Origin: Rhizomucor pusillus
Taxonomy: Eukaryota; Mucoromycota; Mucoromycetes; Mucorales; Lichtheimiaceae
Reading direction: 5' to 3'
Assembly (NCBI GenBank): GCA_900175165.2
Contig: FWWN02000534.1
Coordinates: forward strand, 1 to 26,202
DNA: 26,202 nt
Part shown: positions 8,417-19,411 of the stretch, piece by piece
Layout: each line of letters opens with the position of its first letter
Numbering within the stretch: position 1 is the first letter of the stretch
Notes under the pieces: generated by a model
The model's database searches: none
What the model saw: only the letters and a program-made list of their open reading frames with translations
Told to the model about the DNA's origin: nothing
Made by a program: the position numbers and the translations under genes

Positions 8417-9199
8417 TCAGGCATAATCTTCATTGTTGCCATCCCGTACAGTTTGGTATGCGCCGGGGAAAGCACCTGGTGCCTCGGACCATCCTAGTGA
8501 AGAAAGACAGCAATATTTAGGAGGACACATCAAACCGCGAAGCCCCGGTTTTAGAAACTTACCGCCAACATGCAAAGTATCGCCACGGCTCTGTATGGTA
8601 TTGATGCCGGCAAACACCGTAATAGGCTATATAGAATCAATGTGGGTGTCATGTTAGGAGCCAGCATGGATTCCGCAGGGGAAGAGGAGCAGGGCTTACC
8701 TTGCCGATCAGACTAATGATATTCATGCTGAGAAATCCCTAGACGCGTCAGTGAACCGATGTCGTTTGACTTGCGCTTCCTTCTTTCCCTTTGCTTACAT
8801 CATACTAAAAGTAAATCCACTTTCGTTGTAAGGGTTGTGGCCGTGCAAACTGAACCATACGACGTCGAGAACGATGCTAAGTGCCAACACACCCGTGAAC
8901 TGGAGGAGAATGTTGTTGTTTTAGCCATGCTGAATATATACATGGTGTCTACTGGTGCCTTGACGCTTACTGTCTTTATCGGTGCATTAGATTCGTGGTA
9001 GTTGTAGGCCCATATGCCAAAGAAGTAGATTGGCAGGTTGTAGACTGGGCACGAAGCTAGACTTCCAAAGAGAGCGAGTCCCTATGTGATGCTATCAGTC
9101 GGAAGAGCACTTTCAACTATCAGTAGTAGTAAATACAAGATGGAGACCGAGCAAGGTCGCGAGGTTCGTCTGTTGAGCGATGGAATGTACTGTCTCCAT
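8417..9199 (-). CDS. AGTRAP-family (angiotensin II receptor-associated protein-like) membrane protein
   Basis: Six exons (9199-9137, 9081-8971, 8899-8799, 8727-8700, 8626-8563, 8493-8417) give 147 residues, close to human AGTRAP (159). The reading frame passes cleanly through all five short introns, and the smallest exon is 28 nt. Hydrophobic segments lie around residues 13-31, 34-47, 59-76 and 82-100, fitting a four-segment membrane protein. The stretch PIYFFGIWAYNYHES followed by VLALSIVLDVVWF fits the AGTRAP pattern, and the C-terminus GWSEAPGAFPGAY looks like the conserved tail of the fungal relatives as I remember them. In animals AGTRAP binds the type-1 angiotensin receptor; fungi have no such receptor, so the fungal role is unknown, perhaps membrane trafficking. 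AATAAA follows the stop near 8405. Confidence 0.8.
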
Positions 9200-9572
9200 G
9201 CGATGGATCTGTTTAAAAAGAAAAAGAGAGTGTAAAGTACAATTGCTGCTGGGCCTTGTGCGACAATCGATACTCGTCAGCAGACGAATTTTTCTATATC
9301 ATCTTCACCATCTGCAGGCAGAGTAATTTCTTCCTGCTATCGAGAAAGAAGCCATTTCTACATTTATTATAGTTTAGTTAGGATGAACGCGATCATGACA
9401 GCATCGGTGCTGCTTGGTAAAGTCCCATTCTAAATGATTTGCAAGAATAATAGGCGCAACCATGAGTGCATGTAATACTGAACTTTGTATTTTATTACTA
9501 TTTTTTCAGCTCAGTTCATCCATGGGTAGGGTATTTCGGTTTGGGCAGTTGTGGTTTGGTAGTAATTTGGAT
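9200..9572. other. Promoter interval of the AGTRAP-like gene
   Basis: The two genes around it run in the same direction (minus strand), so this interval holds the 3' UTR of the gene ending at 9573 and the promoter of the AGTRAP-like gene. No other feature was found. Confidence 0.4.
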
Positions 9573-11068
9573 CTACTGTTTGAAGTACACGGTACCATTC
9601 ACCGTGTAAGTGGTAACTTGTCTCGAGTGCTCGCCACCGCTAGCGTATGGATTTACAGGTCTGGAATCAGTTACCACCGGTGAGAAATATGACGGACTCT
9701 GCCCTGTGTTCTCGTATTCATGGATACCATTGTACTCCGGCTGCGAATGCTCCGTTGTAAAGTTTGTCGTGGAAGGAACTGGTGAACTGTCTACATCAGC
9801 ATCAGAAACGCGAGCAGAGTACCCATTGCTGTACGGCTGGTAATATTCGTCAGGTGAAAATTCGTAAGGGTCACGGGTGGTTGCATTGAATGGTTCGAAC
9901 GAAGGTGCATATGCATTTAGTTTCTTCTGCAACAAATATATTTTCTCCGCTTTCGTTTTCATTTTCTCCTGGAGATCAACATTGTCGAAAGAAAACCTCT
10001 TCGTTTCGATGCTAGACGAATTCGACGTCGTTGTTGGTTTTGTATCATCTTCTGTAGTTTGCGAGACGTCTTGGTTCTCTTGTCTGTCGGATTCTGTAGC
10101 ACCATTCTCCAACGATTCTTGCGTGTGGTTTTTATCATCAGATCTCGTTGCATTTATGCTAGCTTCCTCTGTCGGCTGTCCTTTCCACCGGGCCAATATG
10201 TTCCGAATAGTTGCACTTTTGGTTCCTAGCACGAGATCCGTCAAAGAACATTCAATAACTTCCGGTTTGGTTTCCGGTTCATGTCGATCCTTTTCATGAT
10301 TCTCTTTGCTTTGCATGAGTGATGCTAAACTGATCGTCACTTGTTCTACCGATCCATCGTCGCTATCGGTACCGTATTCGCTATCACCATCATCGTTCCA
10401 ATTACTGGTTTCTCTCATGGACTGATTGTGTTGTTCATCATATTTTGATGACCTGTCGGTGATCGCTGCATTGTTGTCTATGAGCTGCATGGTTCTTTCG
10501 TTCCTGATTTGTTCCTGTTTACTCAATTCTTCCATGTTGCTTATCCTGGATTTTGAGTCCAAGTCTCTTTCTGCTTCAAGATTGTTGCTAGACGGCGGAC
10601 ATCTGACATCCTGCTCAATATGGTTTTCCATACGATGATCTCCTGAATCGGCGCTTGCTACTTTCGGGCCGTCATCTTGTCGGGTATCGCCCTGAATTAT
10701 ATCCTTTGTTTGCATACGGTCTTCGGATACATCAACCAACGAACTAGCGTGTTCTCGAGATGTGGAATTTTGGGCAATATCATTCTTATTCAAAAGTGTT
10801 GAATCAATTTGTGCGTCGTGGCTGTCCGAAACGCGGTCTGTAACGTCATTCTTGTCTCCAGATTCTTCGTGTTCTTCCCATTTGATTTCAAAATCGATCG
10901 GTATCTCAGGTCTCTCTGCTTTTTGTGAGCTTTCTTCGCTGTCTTCAACTGTAGTGTATTCGGCATGTTGGGATTCAGTTGTAGTCTGCGGTCCCCATTG
11001 ACGTAAAGGATGGTCCTCAGCAAGTTGGGCCAGCTCATTCTCCAAAAAACTGGCATCCCAAACGCAAC
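9573..11068 (-). CDS. Acidic, largely disordered protein of unknown function (3' exon; N-terminus unresolved)
   Basis: A 490-codon open frame, too long to be chance, with no recognised domain. The first ~290 residues are rich in E, D, S, T, Q and N and look disordered. Two more ordered islands stand out: LTDLVLGTKSATIRNILARW in the middle, and a basic/helical stretch KMKTKAEKIYLLQKKLNAY before a Y/S/P-rich C-terminus ending NGTVYFKQ. The open frame begins without an ATG, so at least one 5' exon is missing. Joining 11328-11142 to an exon starting at 11068 keeps the frame and gives 560 residues from MSDKTAAS. An alternative upstream exon reading FDANLERVWDLGIIQK would need an acceptor near 11036. 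I cannot choose between them. A TATA-like ATTTATAC occurs near 11518-11511. Confidence 0.6.
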
Positions 11069-11465
11069 CTTTGCATGAAAGATACGTTTAGCAACATATT
11101 CATTCAGAATGTGGATGAGATCAATGAATTGTGAGGCTAACTTTTTGAATTATGCCGAGATCCCATACGCGTTCCAAATTGGCATCGAAGATGGGGCAGC
11201 GGCGTTTTGACAACTTGTGCAACAAAAGTCATCCTTACTGCTGCACCTGAGCCGCGCAGCACTGTTGCTGCTGTAATCCAGGATTTCAAATGCAAATATG
11301 TAGTGCTAGCAGCAGTCTTATCGCTCATACGATCCGCGTCCTATTTGCATCTACTCAAAGTTTCCCAGATCCCCGAGCTTGCATTCGTTGATTCGCTGGA
11401 TGTTGTCAAAAACGTACATAGAACATGCAGGATCCATCAACTGTGCAGATCTTGTATACGAATAG

Positions 11466-11568
11466 TACACTTTTTCCAAACATTAATGTCGCTGCAATTT
11501 GTCGTTTTGGTGTATAAATGTACTATAAAATTTCACAAAATGCGACATTACTTTTGGGAAAAAGTGTA
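11466..11568. mobile_element. MITE-like element with TA target duplication (Tc1/mariner type)
   Basis: A 99-bp element (11468-11566) is flanked on both sides by TA. Its terminal inverted repeats, 11468-11492 and 11542-11566, match at 22 of 25 positions, including the outer 10 (CACTTTTTCC) and the inner 9 (TAATGTCGC). Weaker pairing continues inward, so the whole element could fold as one hairpin. TA duplication and size fit non-autonomous Tc1/mariner-type elements. It has no coding capacity, and no second copy was seen in this window. Confidence 0.72.
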
Positions 11569-11943
11569 TATCTTGCTTATTGTGGTTAAATAAGATTAAC
11601 CGAAAACAAGCCATGGATGCGGAGTGCAGTGTTCGATCCACGTGTGCTGATCTCGGCTCTTTAGGAAAAATCAAATGGAATGAATGCGAAAACTCAAATG
11701 CAAAAAGGAGGTTATTGAATGATTTAAAGTTATTTTTTACTGCTTATACATTGTCTATTGCTTTGCATCGACAGCTAGATGAGATTGCATATATCGTATT
11801 GAGGGAGTTCCTGGAAGTCTACAATGGCACTAAAGTGAGCCACGTGCGACGGGACAAATTTGACGGGATTGTCTCCAAAGATGCATGCGGGAGCATTCGA
11901 AGCGATGATTGGCCCTGTGCTGCCCACCCGTTTCCCCCACTGT
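11569..11943. other. Intergenic region between divergent genes
   Basis: Upstream DNA of the PH-LRR gene. A 111-codon plus-strand frame from ATG 11613 (to 11948) is open but runs into the TATA box of the next gene, resembles no family and has unconvincing composition; I do not call it a gene. Confidence 0.4.
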
Positions 11944-11950
11944 TATAAAG
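11944..11950 (+). promoter_or_regulatory. TATA box of the PH-LRR gene
   Basis: TATAAAG, 171 bp before the ATG at 12115, followed by a strong C/T tract at about 12060-12110. The spacing mirrors the EXO1 promoter in this window. Confidence 0.55.
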
Positions 11951-12019
11951 AACCACTACTTTAGTGTGGCGAATACCCACTGCAACACAAGAAATTGGAT
12001 TACTGCGAAACGAATAATT

Positions 12020-12139
12020 ATGGGCACGTTTTTGCTCTATTCCATTCTGGGACGACTATTTGGCTTTCACTTGCCTCTTTTTCTTCTCTTCTTTCTTTCT
12101 ATTTTCTTTCATCTATGCAAGACGCTGGTGGTATCGTAG
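12020..12139 (+). promoter_or_regulatory. Upstream ORF overlapping the PH-LRR start codon
   Basis: ATG at 12020 has A at -3 and G at +4, a strong initiation context, and opens a 39-codon hydrophobic frame that ends at 12139, past the main ATG at 12115 and out of frame with it. The main ATG has T at -3, a weak context. If transcripts start near the TATA-predicted site (~11975), this would limit initiation at 12115. If they start inside the C/T tract after 12022, the uORF is irrelevant. Confidence 0.4.
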
Positions 12140-15100
12140 CAAGCAATCCAGTAGCTACTACCCAGCAAATCGAACCGTCCTCTCCAAAAAGGTAACATTC
12201 ACAGAGCTTGCTGCAAAATGTTTACGCTTAACATTTTAGTTCGATAGACCGCTGATGCGAACCCCTTTGTTTGGGAGATCCACGCGATCATCACAGTCCA
12301 TGATATCCATCAACTCAGCATCCTCGTCCCTGTCCTTATCATCAGCATCCTCGATACACTCTAGAGCACCATCGTTAGCAGCAGGAGCTTATTACAATCG
12401 ATCGCAGTCACCTGTCCCGCCTATGCCAGCAGCTTCCCTGAATCCACCGCCGCGAGGATCCTTTGATGCATCGCAGCGTTCGTTTCTTGAAGAAGAATGT
12501 GATACATATCCCGAACTACAGCACTCTTATACAGACAATATGCCTCCTGTATCAGCATCGTCAGCATCTCGAAAATCTTCAGGCTCACGGCGACAATATC
12601 CCTTGACTCCTCCAGATAGCTATGCACCCATGCCTGCCGATGCAGTATACCTTCAAAGTTCAGCCGCTCTAAGCGATAATAACGACTATGATTATTCGCC
12701 TCCTCCATATATGGGCCAGATTCCAAACGCTATCGACGAAACTACTACCCCTACTGCAAAACCTGTGTTTCCTCCCAATACAGAAACGATTGAACAAATG
12801 AATACAGAGTATCAGAGAAACAAGCAGATTACCAAGGTTATCTATGCCGGAGAAGCCGTGTACAACAGACCTGACAGCTCTAAGCATGCTCTAATGTTAA
12901 CCAAAAAGAGCAAGAAGGCATACTTTGTTCTCATGAACACATGCATCCTCCAATTCAAATCTGCTGCCAAGGCTCGCAACTGCGGTGTCGACCTGTTTTC
13001 CCCCAAGCCGCATCCTACGCAATTCGACAAAAACCTAGTTCTTCTAGATCTAGAGGATGTCTACGGTGTACACAAGGTCATTGGCCAGCCGTATTCCTTC
13101 CGGATCGAGCATCTGCAGCCTCAAACAAAGCAACCGCTTGCACTGATGCTTACTGTTGATACAGCCGACGAATGTGATCAATGGATAAAACATCTGCGTC
13201 AAATCGTGCGTGTACATCATCCCGTTATTACGACGGTGGCCTCGTCAGAGCGGTATGCAGCCATGGAACGTATAAGTAAACAAAACGATCAGCTGGACGG
13301 GATGGTCGTTTACAAGGCTGTATATAAGGAAAAGCGGTTAAAAATGGTATCGCAGGGACAAAATACTGCGAGTTCTACAAGCTCTTCTGGATCTGCAAGT
13401 AACCTCAACGGCGTCGTTTCCAAAGAAGTATTTCTTACGGTACTGATCGTGATCGGGAAATTCAGCTTTTACATTCTTCCTCAGGGTGGAGCGTCTACAG
13501 CTAGCTTGGATGACAAATATCTCAAGACCGTGGAAAGAGATAGACATGGTCTGCTTGCTATCCAATCTATTGAACTTGATGGCAAGGACGATACAGTCAA
13601 GCTAATAGTCAGACAGGTTGATAAGCCTTCGCGCCAGATTGTGTTCGTCTCTACGTTTGCGGAAAACATTGTGCAGTATCTTCGCCAAGCAGTCAATACA
13701 TTGGTACCCTATCCGACATACTCCCTGACGTTGCCGCAGTATCTCCGAGATGTCCACATCGAACCAAGAGAAGGAATTATTGTGAGGAGAGATATGCTTG
13801 CAGGCGCACCCAACAAAATCGAAGACGAGCAATTTGATGAACAATTTCTGCAGTTCGATATTGTGCTTCAAGCGCACTGTGCAGCGCTTAACCTGAACAA
13901 GGCCCGCTTCGACTATGACATCTCTGGGCCTTTGAATGCAAAGTGCTTTGTTCTCCTGCCGCCTACTGAAATCAAAGAAACAGCACCTACATACAGCAAA
14001 TATGAGCTGCTTGCCATACTCAGATGTCTCCAGGCCTGCGTAGGTATCCAGCTGTAATTGCATGCGAACTAGGACTAAACTGTGTCGTGATTTGCTTAGC
14101 CTGTGTTCCGGCAGATTGTTCTGGCGGATCATCCACTTCAAGAGATTGAATCTTGGATGCCTCAGCAAGAATATGGCTGGACGATCTCACTGCATACCCG
14201 ACAAAAGGATGCATCCCAGCCAAATATCGGTAACAACAGTGTTCTTGCTGTAGAACTATATGATCTCGTCCTTAGCAGCCGTACACTGCGCACGCTTGAC
14301 TTGACCAATTGCCAGCTGGGACATTCACCATCGGTCAAAGTAGCGTCTGCGTTGAGCGCTGTAGCGCTAGCTCTGCAAGGCACGCCAGAGTCACCATCTC
14401 CAAAGCTGGACTGTATCTATGTGGGCAAAAACAAAATGGCATACGGCGACCATCAAGCTTTTGTTACCAGCCTGCATGTCAAAAAGACCGTAAAAGAATT
14501 TGATGTCCATGACTGTAACCTACAATCGCAGCAAATTGAGCAGCTGCTGTCATCTATCCTCAGCCATCGCCCGGATAGGCTCGAATATCTGGATATATCA
14601 AGCGATAAACCTATCACCATCTCCTCTGGCCTCGTCGAATCCTTGTTCGAACGGTGCAACAATCTCAAAGTGTTTCGGATGCGTGGGCACGTGCCAGTCG
14701 TGCTTAGCATGCTGCTCAAGGATAGCCATCCTGCGGCGCTACGCGAGCTAGACCTCAGCCATAGCAAGATACCAGATATTACTCCACTCTGTCGATGGAT
14801 GCAGCGACGGTGTTTCAACAGCGTTGAAGTATTGCGTGTTGACCACTGTGGATTGCACGGTGGACACTTGCGCGATCTTCTCATGGCAATTACTCAATCT
14901 GGAAATCGGCGCGTACATCTCGGTGCTGGTGGAAACCCTATCTCACGGGATGTAGTGCACTTGCCAAAGCTCTTCCCGGCATTCATGCAAGGTGAAGGCC
15001 CATGCTCGTTGTCCCTGGCGGAAACAGAGTGGGAAGATAGCATGCTTCGAGAGTTCTTTGATTGTCTTCGAGACAACCAGATATTGGTCAAGCTGGATTT

Positions 15101-16751
15101 GTCCGATATGCTGCTGGTCAGTGCAACTGAGCTGTCAGTGGAGACTGTTCGTATGCTTGCATCCATGTTGGAGAGAAATACCGTGCTCAAGGAACTCAAT
15201 CTGAGCTGCAAGAATCCGAAAAGTGCTGGTCAAAGGCAAACTGTGGACATCAGCAAGGGTATCTCACAAGCTTTGGAAGGTCTCAAACGGAACGTATCCT
15301 TGGAACGAATCGGTCTGGCTGGTTTAAAGATGGGAGATACTGGCGCAAATATCTTGGCTTCTGTGCTTCAGAAGAACAGAACCCTGCTGGCGATTGATAT
15401 TGATGACAACGAGGTATGGAAATTACAAAATCTTTTGTATCCTTTACTTTCTTTGCTTATCTCACTGTTTCCTCTTCTAAAGATAACCATTGAAGGCTTC
15501 CGAGCGTTAGCGTCTGCCATACAGTCCGGGTCTACCATTATCGATATGCCGAAGCCACGAAAGGACCTCCGTCACCAACTGTCAAAGCTCAAGCAGACAA
15601 TTGCGGGCTTGGTTCAAAGCGAGAACGAGACGAAATGGTTTATTATCCATTCTACTTCCATCAGTGACACTCGTAGAGTCAAGACACAGCTGCAGATGCA
15701 AACACAGGCGCGCCAATCTGCAGAGTTGAGCTATAAGCATATCACCGACGTTGTGACAAACATGATGAATGCAGTACATGCTAACCGGAAAGCATACGAG
15801 GCTCGTCAGCAGCGCACCCAAGCATTGCAAATGCAGGCTCAAGCAGCGGCGCAAGAGTTGGCTGTGGCACAGTTGCGACTGCAATCCTCCAACAGCATCG
15901 CTGCATCTTCTGTTCGCAGCGGTCTAGGTGGTGCCAACTTGAGCGCTGTTGGCGGTGTTCGTAGTACCTACAACAGATCTCCCTCTGCTTATAGCACCGG
16001 TAGCAGCAACTCCAGCAGCGATAGCAGCGAATTTATCCGTAGACAATATCGCAACGTGGTCCCGTTGTACAATCGAGTTAGCAGAGCCGAAAGTATCTCC
16101 ACAGCTCCCAGTGCTGCTTCATATAGATCGCAGGCGACGTATGAGATGATCATCAATTCACCTAGAGCTCCTCCACCACTTTCGTCTCCACCACCTTCGT
16201 CTCCTCCACCTTCGTCTCCTCCACCTCCACCTCCTCCAGCAGGACCGAGTCGCAGCGCCGAAAGCCTCAAACCGTTTGCTGACGATCAACTTACTCCCGA
16301 CACATCCATGGTGGGTTCACCGCGTACGCCGCTTAGCGATGATCCTTTCTACTACGGAGGCATATCACCAGCTCATTTCCAGAGAAGTCTGTCGCTGGGT
16401 ACTGCGATGTCACAACAACGGGGAAATCACCAGACTCCAAACGAGGTTGATCCCGCGATGCTAGGAAAACATCCACGGCAACGGACTAACACTACGCCCT
16501 CACTGAGCCCACCCAGCAGCGCTGCTACTGCTGCTGCCGACTATGGTAACCCTGCATTTATCGATGACTTTGGCATTGTTGTAACACACAATGCAAGACT
16601 GCCACCATCTGTTGGCTCCAGCAGAATAAGCCATCATCCGGTCGAGGAACACGACGATGAGGATATCATGTGGGATGGTCACGATATTTACACGCAGCTG
16701 CAAGCTCACGATCTGCGTCGCTGGCTGCCTCCCGATGAACGTGATCACTAG
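12115..16751 (+). CDS. PH domain / leucine-rich-repeat / proline-rich scaffold protein (CARMIL-like architecture)
   Basis: Exons 12115-12191, 12248-14039, 14100-15413 and 15483-16751 give 1483 residues. After a Ser/Pro-rich disordered N-terminus, a PH domain spans about 217-350 (from ITKVIYAGEAVY to the closing ECDQWIKHLRQI helix). A second PH-like or linker region spans about 374-505. Leucine-rich repeats cover about 680-1085 (TLRTLDLTNCQL, ALRELDLSHSKI, LVKLDLSDMLL, VLKELNLSC). A Q/A-rich helical segment and an Ser-rich tail follow, with a polyproline block (PPPSSPPPPPPPAGP) near 16168-16245. The order PH, LRR, helix, proline-rich resembles CARMIL actin-capping-protein regulators, but no capping-protein-binding motif was identified, so the family link is inference. 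Likely cortical or membrane-associated. Intron 3 (15414-15482) is 69 nt, in frame and without stops. Confidence 0.85.
16168..16245 (+). repeat. Imperfect proline-coding tandem repeat
   Basis: Repeated CCTTCGTCTCCTCCA-type units of about 15 bp encode SSPPP blocks in the PH-LRR protein. This is likely an unstable, length-variable tract; polyproline of this kind is a typical SH3 or profilin ligand. Confidence 0.65.
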
Positions 16752-17295
16752 CCGCAGAGAAATGCACGACAGACAACTTACCTCCACACCTTCTCACTCA
16801 CGATCTTTAAATACTTTGAGGGCTTCGAGATGCCAGATGTTCGCTCACTCCACAGGCTGGATGCTTTTGCCTAAACTCCCTTTGTATACGACCAAGTCAT
16901 GCCATTTTTCAACAGCGTCAATACTCTAGTTGATTATTACCTACTTTACCACGTTTTCTTATAGCTCCTATTGTTTACTCCACCACCTTGTACTGTATCC
17001 GCAACTTGCACACCAATTGAATTCATCCATTGATGAAATTACAATAAGACTATGTATGCCTTTTCTAACATTGAGCTACTTGTTCCAACGAATTCATATT
17101 CCTGATGGATATTTATCTAGCTGGAAGGGGCGATTTCATCAAGTCTTCCTATAGAAAGCACAGAAAGTTATCAATGCACAAGATGCTCGCAATGTATTTA
17201 CGACTTTTTTTCTCTATGTATTAGACAGGCACGTAAATTAGCCTCCTGCTTGAATACTAATAATAATGGTATCATTTTACTAGCAGTGCAAGACC
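16752..17295. other. Convergent intergenic region
   Basis: 3' flanks of the PH-LRR gene (+) and the transporter gene (-). AT-rich; no RNA gene, repeat or convincing coding frame was seen. Confidence 0.45.
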
Positions 17296-19411
17296 CTAGA
17301 CGTAAAATCTAAATCCCTTTGTGGCGAGAGCGCTTTGTTAATGAACTGGGAATATTCTCCAAACAAGGATCAAGCGACTTACCTCCTCCTGGGAGGGATC
17401 TGCAAAGCTGTTAGCATATTTCGTTTGGCTTAACTTATCGAGCCGTCTATTTTCTTTGCGCAAAAGGAATCCAGTGACGGCAGCCATGACTGCCCCAAAG
17501 GCAGCGCAGCCGAGATTAAAAGCGTTTCCAAAGACTGGCATCGTGTGTTAGAAAACCAAATCTCGATAAGAATGCTATTTGTTTACAGTTACCGTAATGC
17601 GGTGCGTCTGTGGAAGGGAAGAGATACGATGCAACGACTCCACCGCTATTGCCAATCATGACTATAGCTGCCACGGCGACTGCGCGCACGTTTAGATCGT
17701 AATAGTTGATTGGAGACCAGCCAACAACCGCAGAGCTTTGCAAGGACATGCCAATAGGAATGATAAACATAGCACCGTACAAGCCTGGTTTATAGAGTCA
17801 GCTTCATGCACTATAGCCTTGCATTTATCCATGTACTGCATACGTACCCCATCTATTATGCAGGATGAGTAGCAGCAAGTATCCGATTGCCATGGTCGAA
17901 AATCCGCAGAGCATAATGTAGGATCTCTTGTTGTATCGATCGGCAACATAGCCACCGAGAAGTACGAGCGCTGCAGATATTAGATTAGGTGGAGCACTTA
18001 GCAGCTGAGACGTGAGGACAGGAAAGCCAAAGCCTGCCGTATATACGCAAAGTGCGAACTTAGTATACACATGTGTCTTTGTAGCAGCGGATGATTTTTA
18101 CCATCTATTAAAGCAGGCGAGAATATGGAAAAGCTGTAAAAGTTGACGACATGCAGGAAGTAAACGGAAGCAAAACAGTACGTCTTCCAATCGGACACGA
18201 CAATGGCAAACGTCCTCCAGGTAATTTTTTCACCAGCATCCTTATGCTGACTGCCGCTGCTGCTCTGCGAAGCTTTCATGCGTGCATGTTGTAATCGTTT
18301 TTGCTCGGAAGTGAGCCAGCTGACCTGGTCAATGTTGTCGAAAAGGAAAAAGAACGAAACGATGCTGAGCACGATGGTCGGCACACCCTCGAGGATGAAG
18401 AGGTACTGCCAGCCATACAGGTTGTTGCGCCCTTCGAGAAACGATGTTCCGTATGCAATGGGTCCAGACACGATTCCAGAAAGGAACGACATGCAGAGCA
18501 AAAAACCAATTCTGCATGAAAGTTCGGTAGGTTTGTACACTCGAGACATTTGATACAGGATACCCGGAATATACCCGCTCTCAGCGGCTCTGTATATGAC
18601 AAATAAGGTTATCATTTTTTGTCCTTCGCGTTAGTCGGTTTCATGCTGCCACCGATCACATGCATATCTACTCACCCAAGTAACAGCCGGGCTGCGAGCA
18701 AGCCTTCAAAGGATTTTATGAATCCCATGGCAAGAGTAATTACTGATCGAACAATAGAAAAGAAAAGTATGCTAAGCAAAAGGTACCAACTACAGTTCAA
18801 TGCCAAGTACTTACCTCCCCATACAAGCATTATGCTCGATAACCAGATCGTTGCGCTCGTACGTTTTAATACAATGTTGCTCGGAATCTCGAATAAGATC
18901 TAGGTTGAAAAATGAATGAATTGTATTGTTCAGCAATGCTCTTTTTTGCTGCGTACATAAGTGATGTAAAATGCAGATATGACCGTGCTCAGCTGGGAGG
19001 CAGTCAGCTACAAGCGTTTGCATTAGTACGTGCAGAGCAAGTAGGTTCGTGGTTCTACCAATGTCTCTAACCTTTAGATCTTCCTGTATACCACCCAGTC
19101 TAAGCATATGCGATTTAGCGAACACAAGTTTTGGGTTAGAGTTGCGATATTTGCAGTTCAATAAGTTATTTAAATACATACTTTGCATTTCCAATGTTTG
19201 CTCGATCCAAGAAATCTGTAAAGTAGAAAACGCAAAACAGAGGAAGCATCCGTCTGTCCAGAGCGCGCACGATCTCCTTTTCTTCCTCTGGGTCAATCAG
19301 TGTATCCAGTTGCTCCACATCCCTTGTACATTCTTTATGCTCTGCTCCTAACTTGTTGTCTGAAAGATCAATGTCTTCAAAAGTGGTGGTACTCCTCAAT
19401 GTCTTGCTCAT
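17296..19411 (-). CDS. MFS transporter, Dal5/allantoate-permease (anion:cation symporter) family
   Basis: Ten exons (19411-19182, 19099-19072, 19007-18957, 18899-18815, 18742-18676, 18589-18102, 18033-17848, 17784-17593, 17534-17383, 17316-17296) give 499 residues, a normal size for the family. The N-terminal cytosolic part is followed by FTDFLDRANIGNAKLGGI, a hallmark of Dal5-type carriers. Also typical are ESGYIPGILYQMSRVY, the signature GWQYLFILEG, the central loop with WLTSEQKR, and GGYVADRYNKRS of the second half; about 12 membrane segments are visible. Members import nicotinate, allantoate, pantothenate, biotin or related carboxylates through the plasma membrane; the substrate here cannot be read from sequence. 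The last exon is only 21 nt (GFRFYV then stop); it was chosen because it gives the FR-aromatic tail usual in this family and a normal 66-nt intron. Confidence 0.9.

Noticed and set aside
9877..10299. 140-codon plus-strand frame
   Set aside because: Antisense shadow of the 490-codon acidic protein; its hydrophobic, Ser/Val-rich content is the expected complement of an acidic repeat-like sequence.
11630..11645. GTTCGATCC, like a tRNA B box
   Set aside because: No A box, acceptor stem or anticodon arm can be found at the right distances on either strand.
11580..11948. 122-codon plus-strand frame
   Set aside because: No family resemblance, begins next to a MITE and ends inside the TATA box of the PH-LRR gene.
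13602..14168. 188-codon minus-strand frame
   Set aside because: Antisense to the PH-LRR gene, spanning its intron 2; the plus strand carries consistent domain structure.
15989..16270. Minus-strand frame with glycine repeats
   Set aside because: The glycine run is only the complement of the proline-coding repeat in the PH-LRR gene.
18278..18553. Plus-strand frames within the transporter gene
   Set aside because: Antisense to exon 6 of the MFS carrier, whose family motifs fix the real strand.
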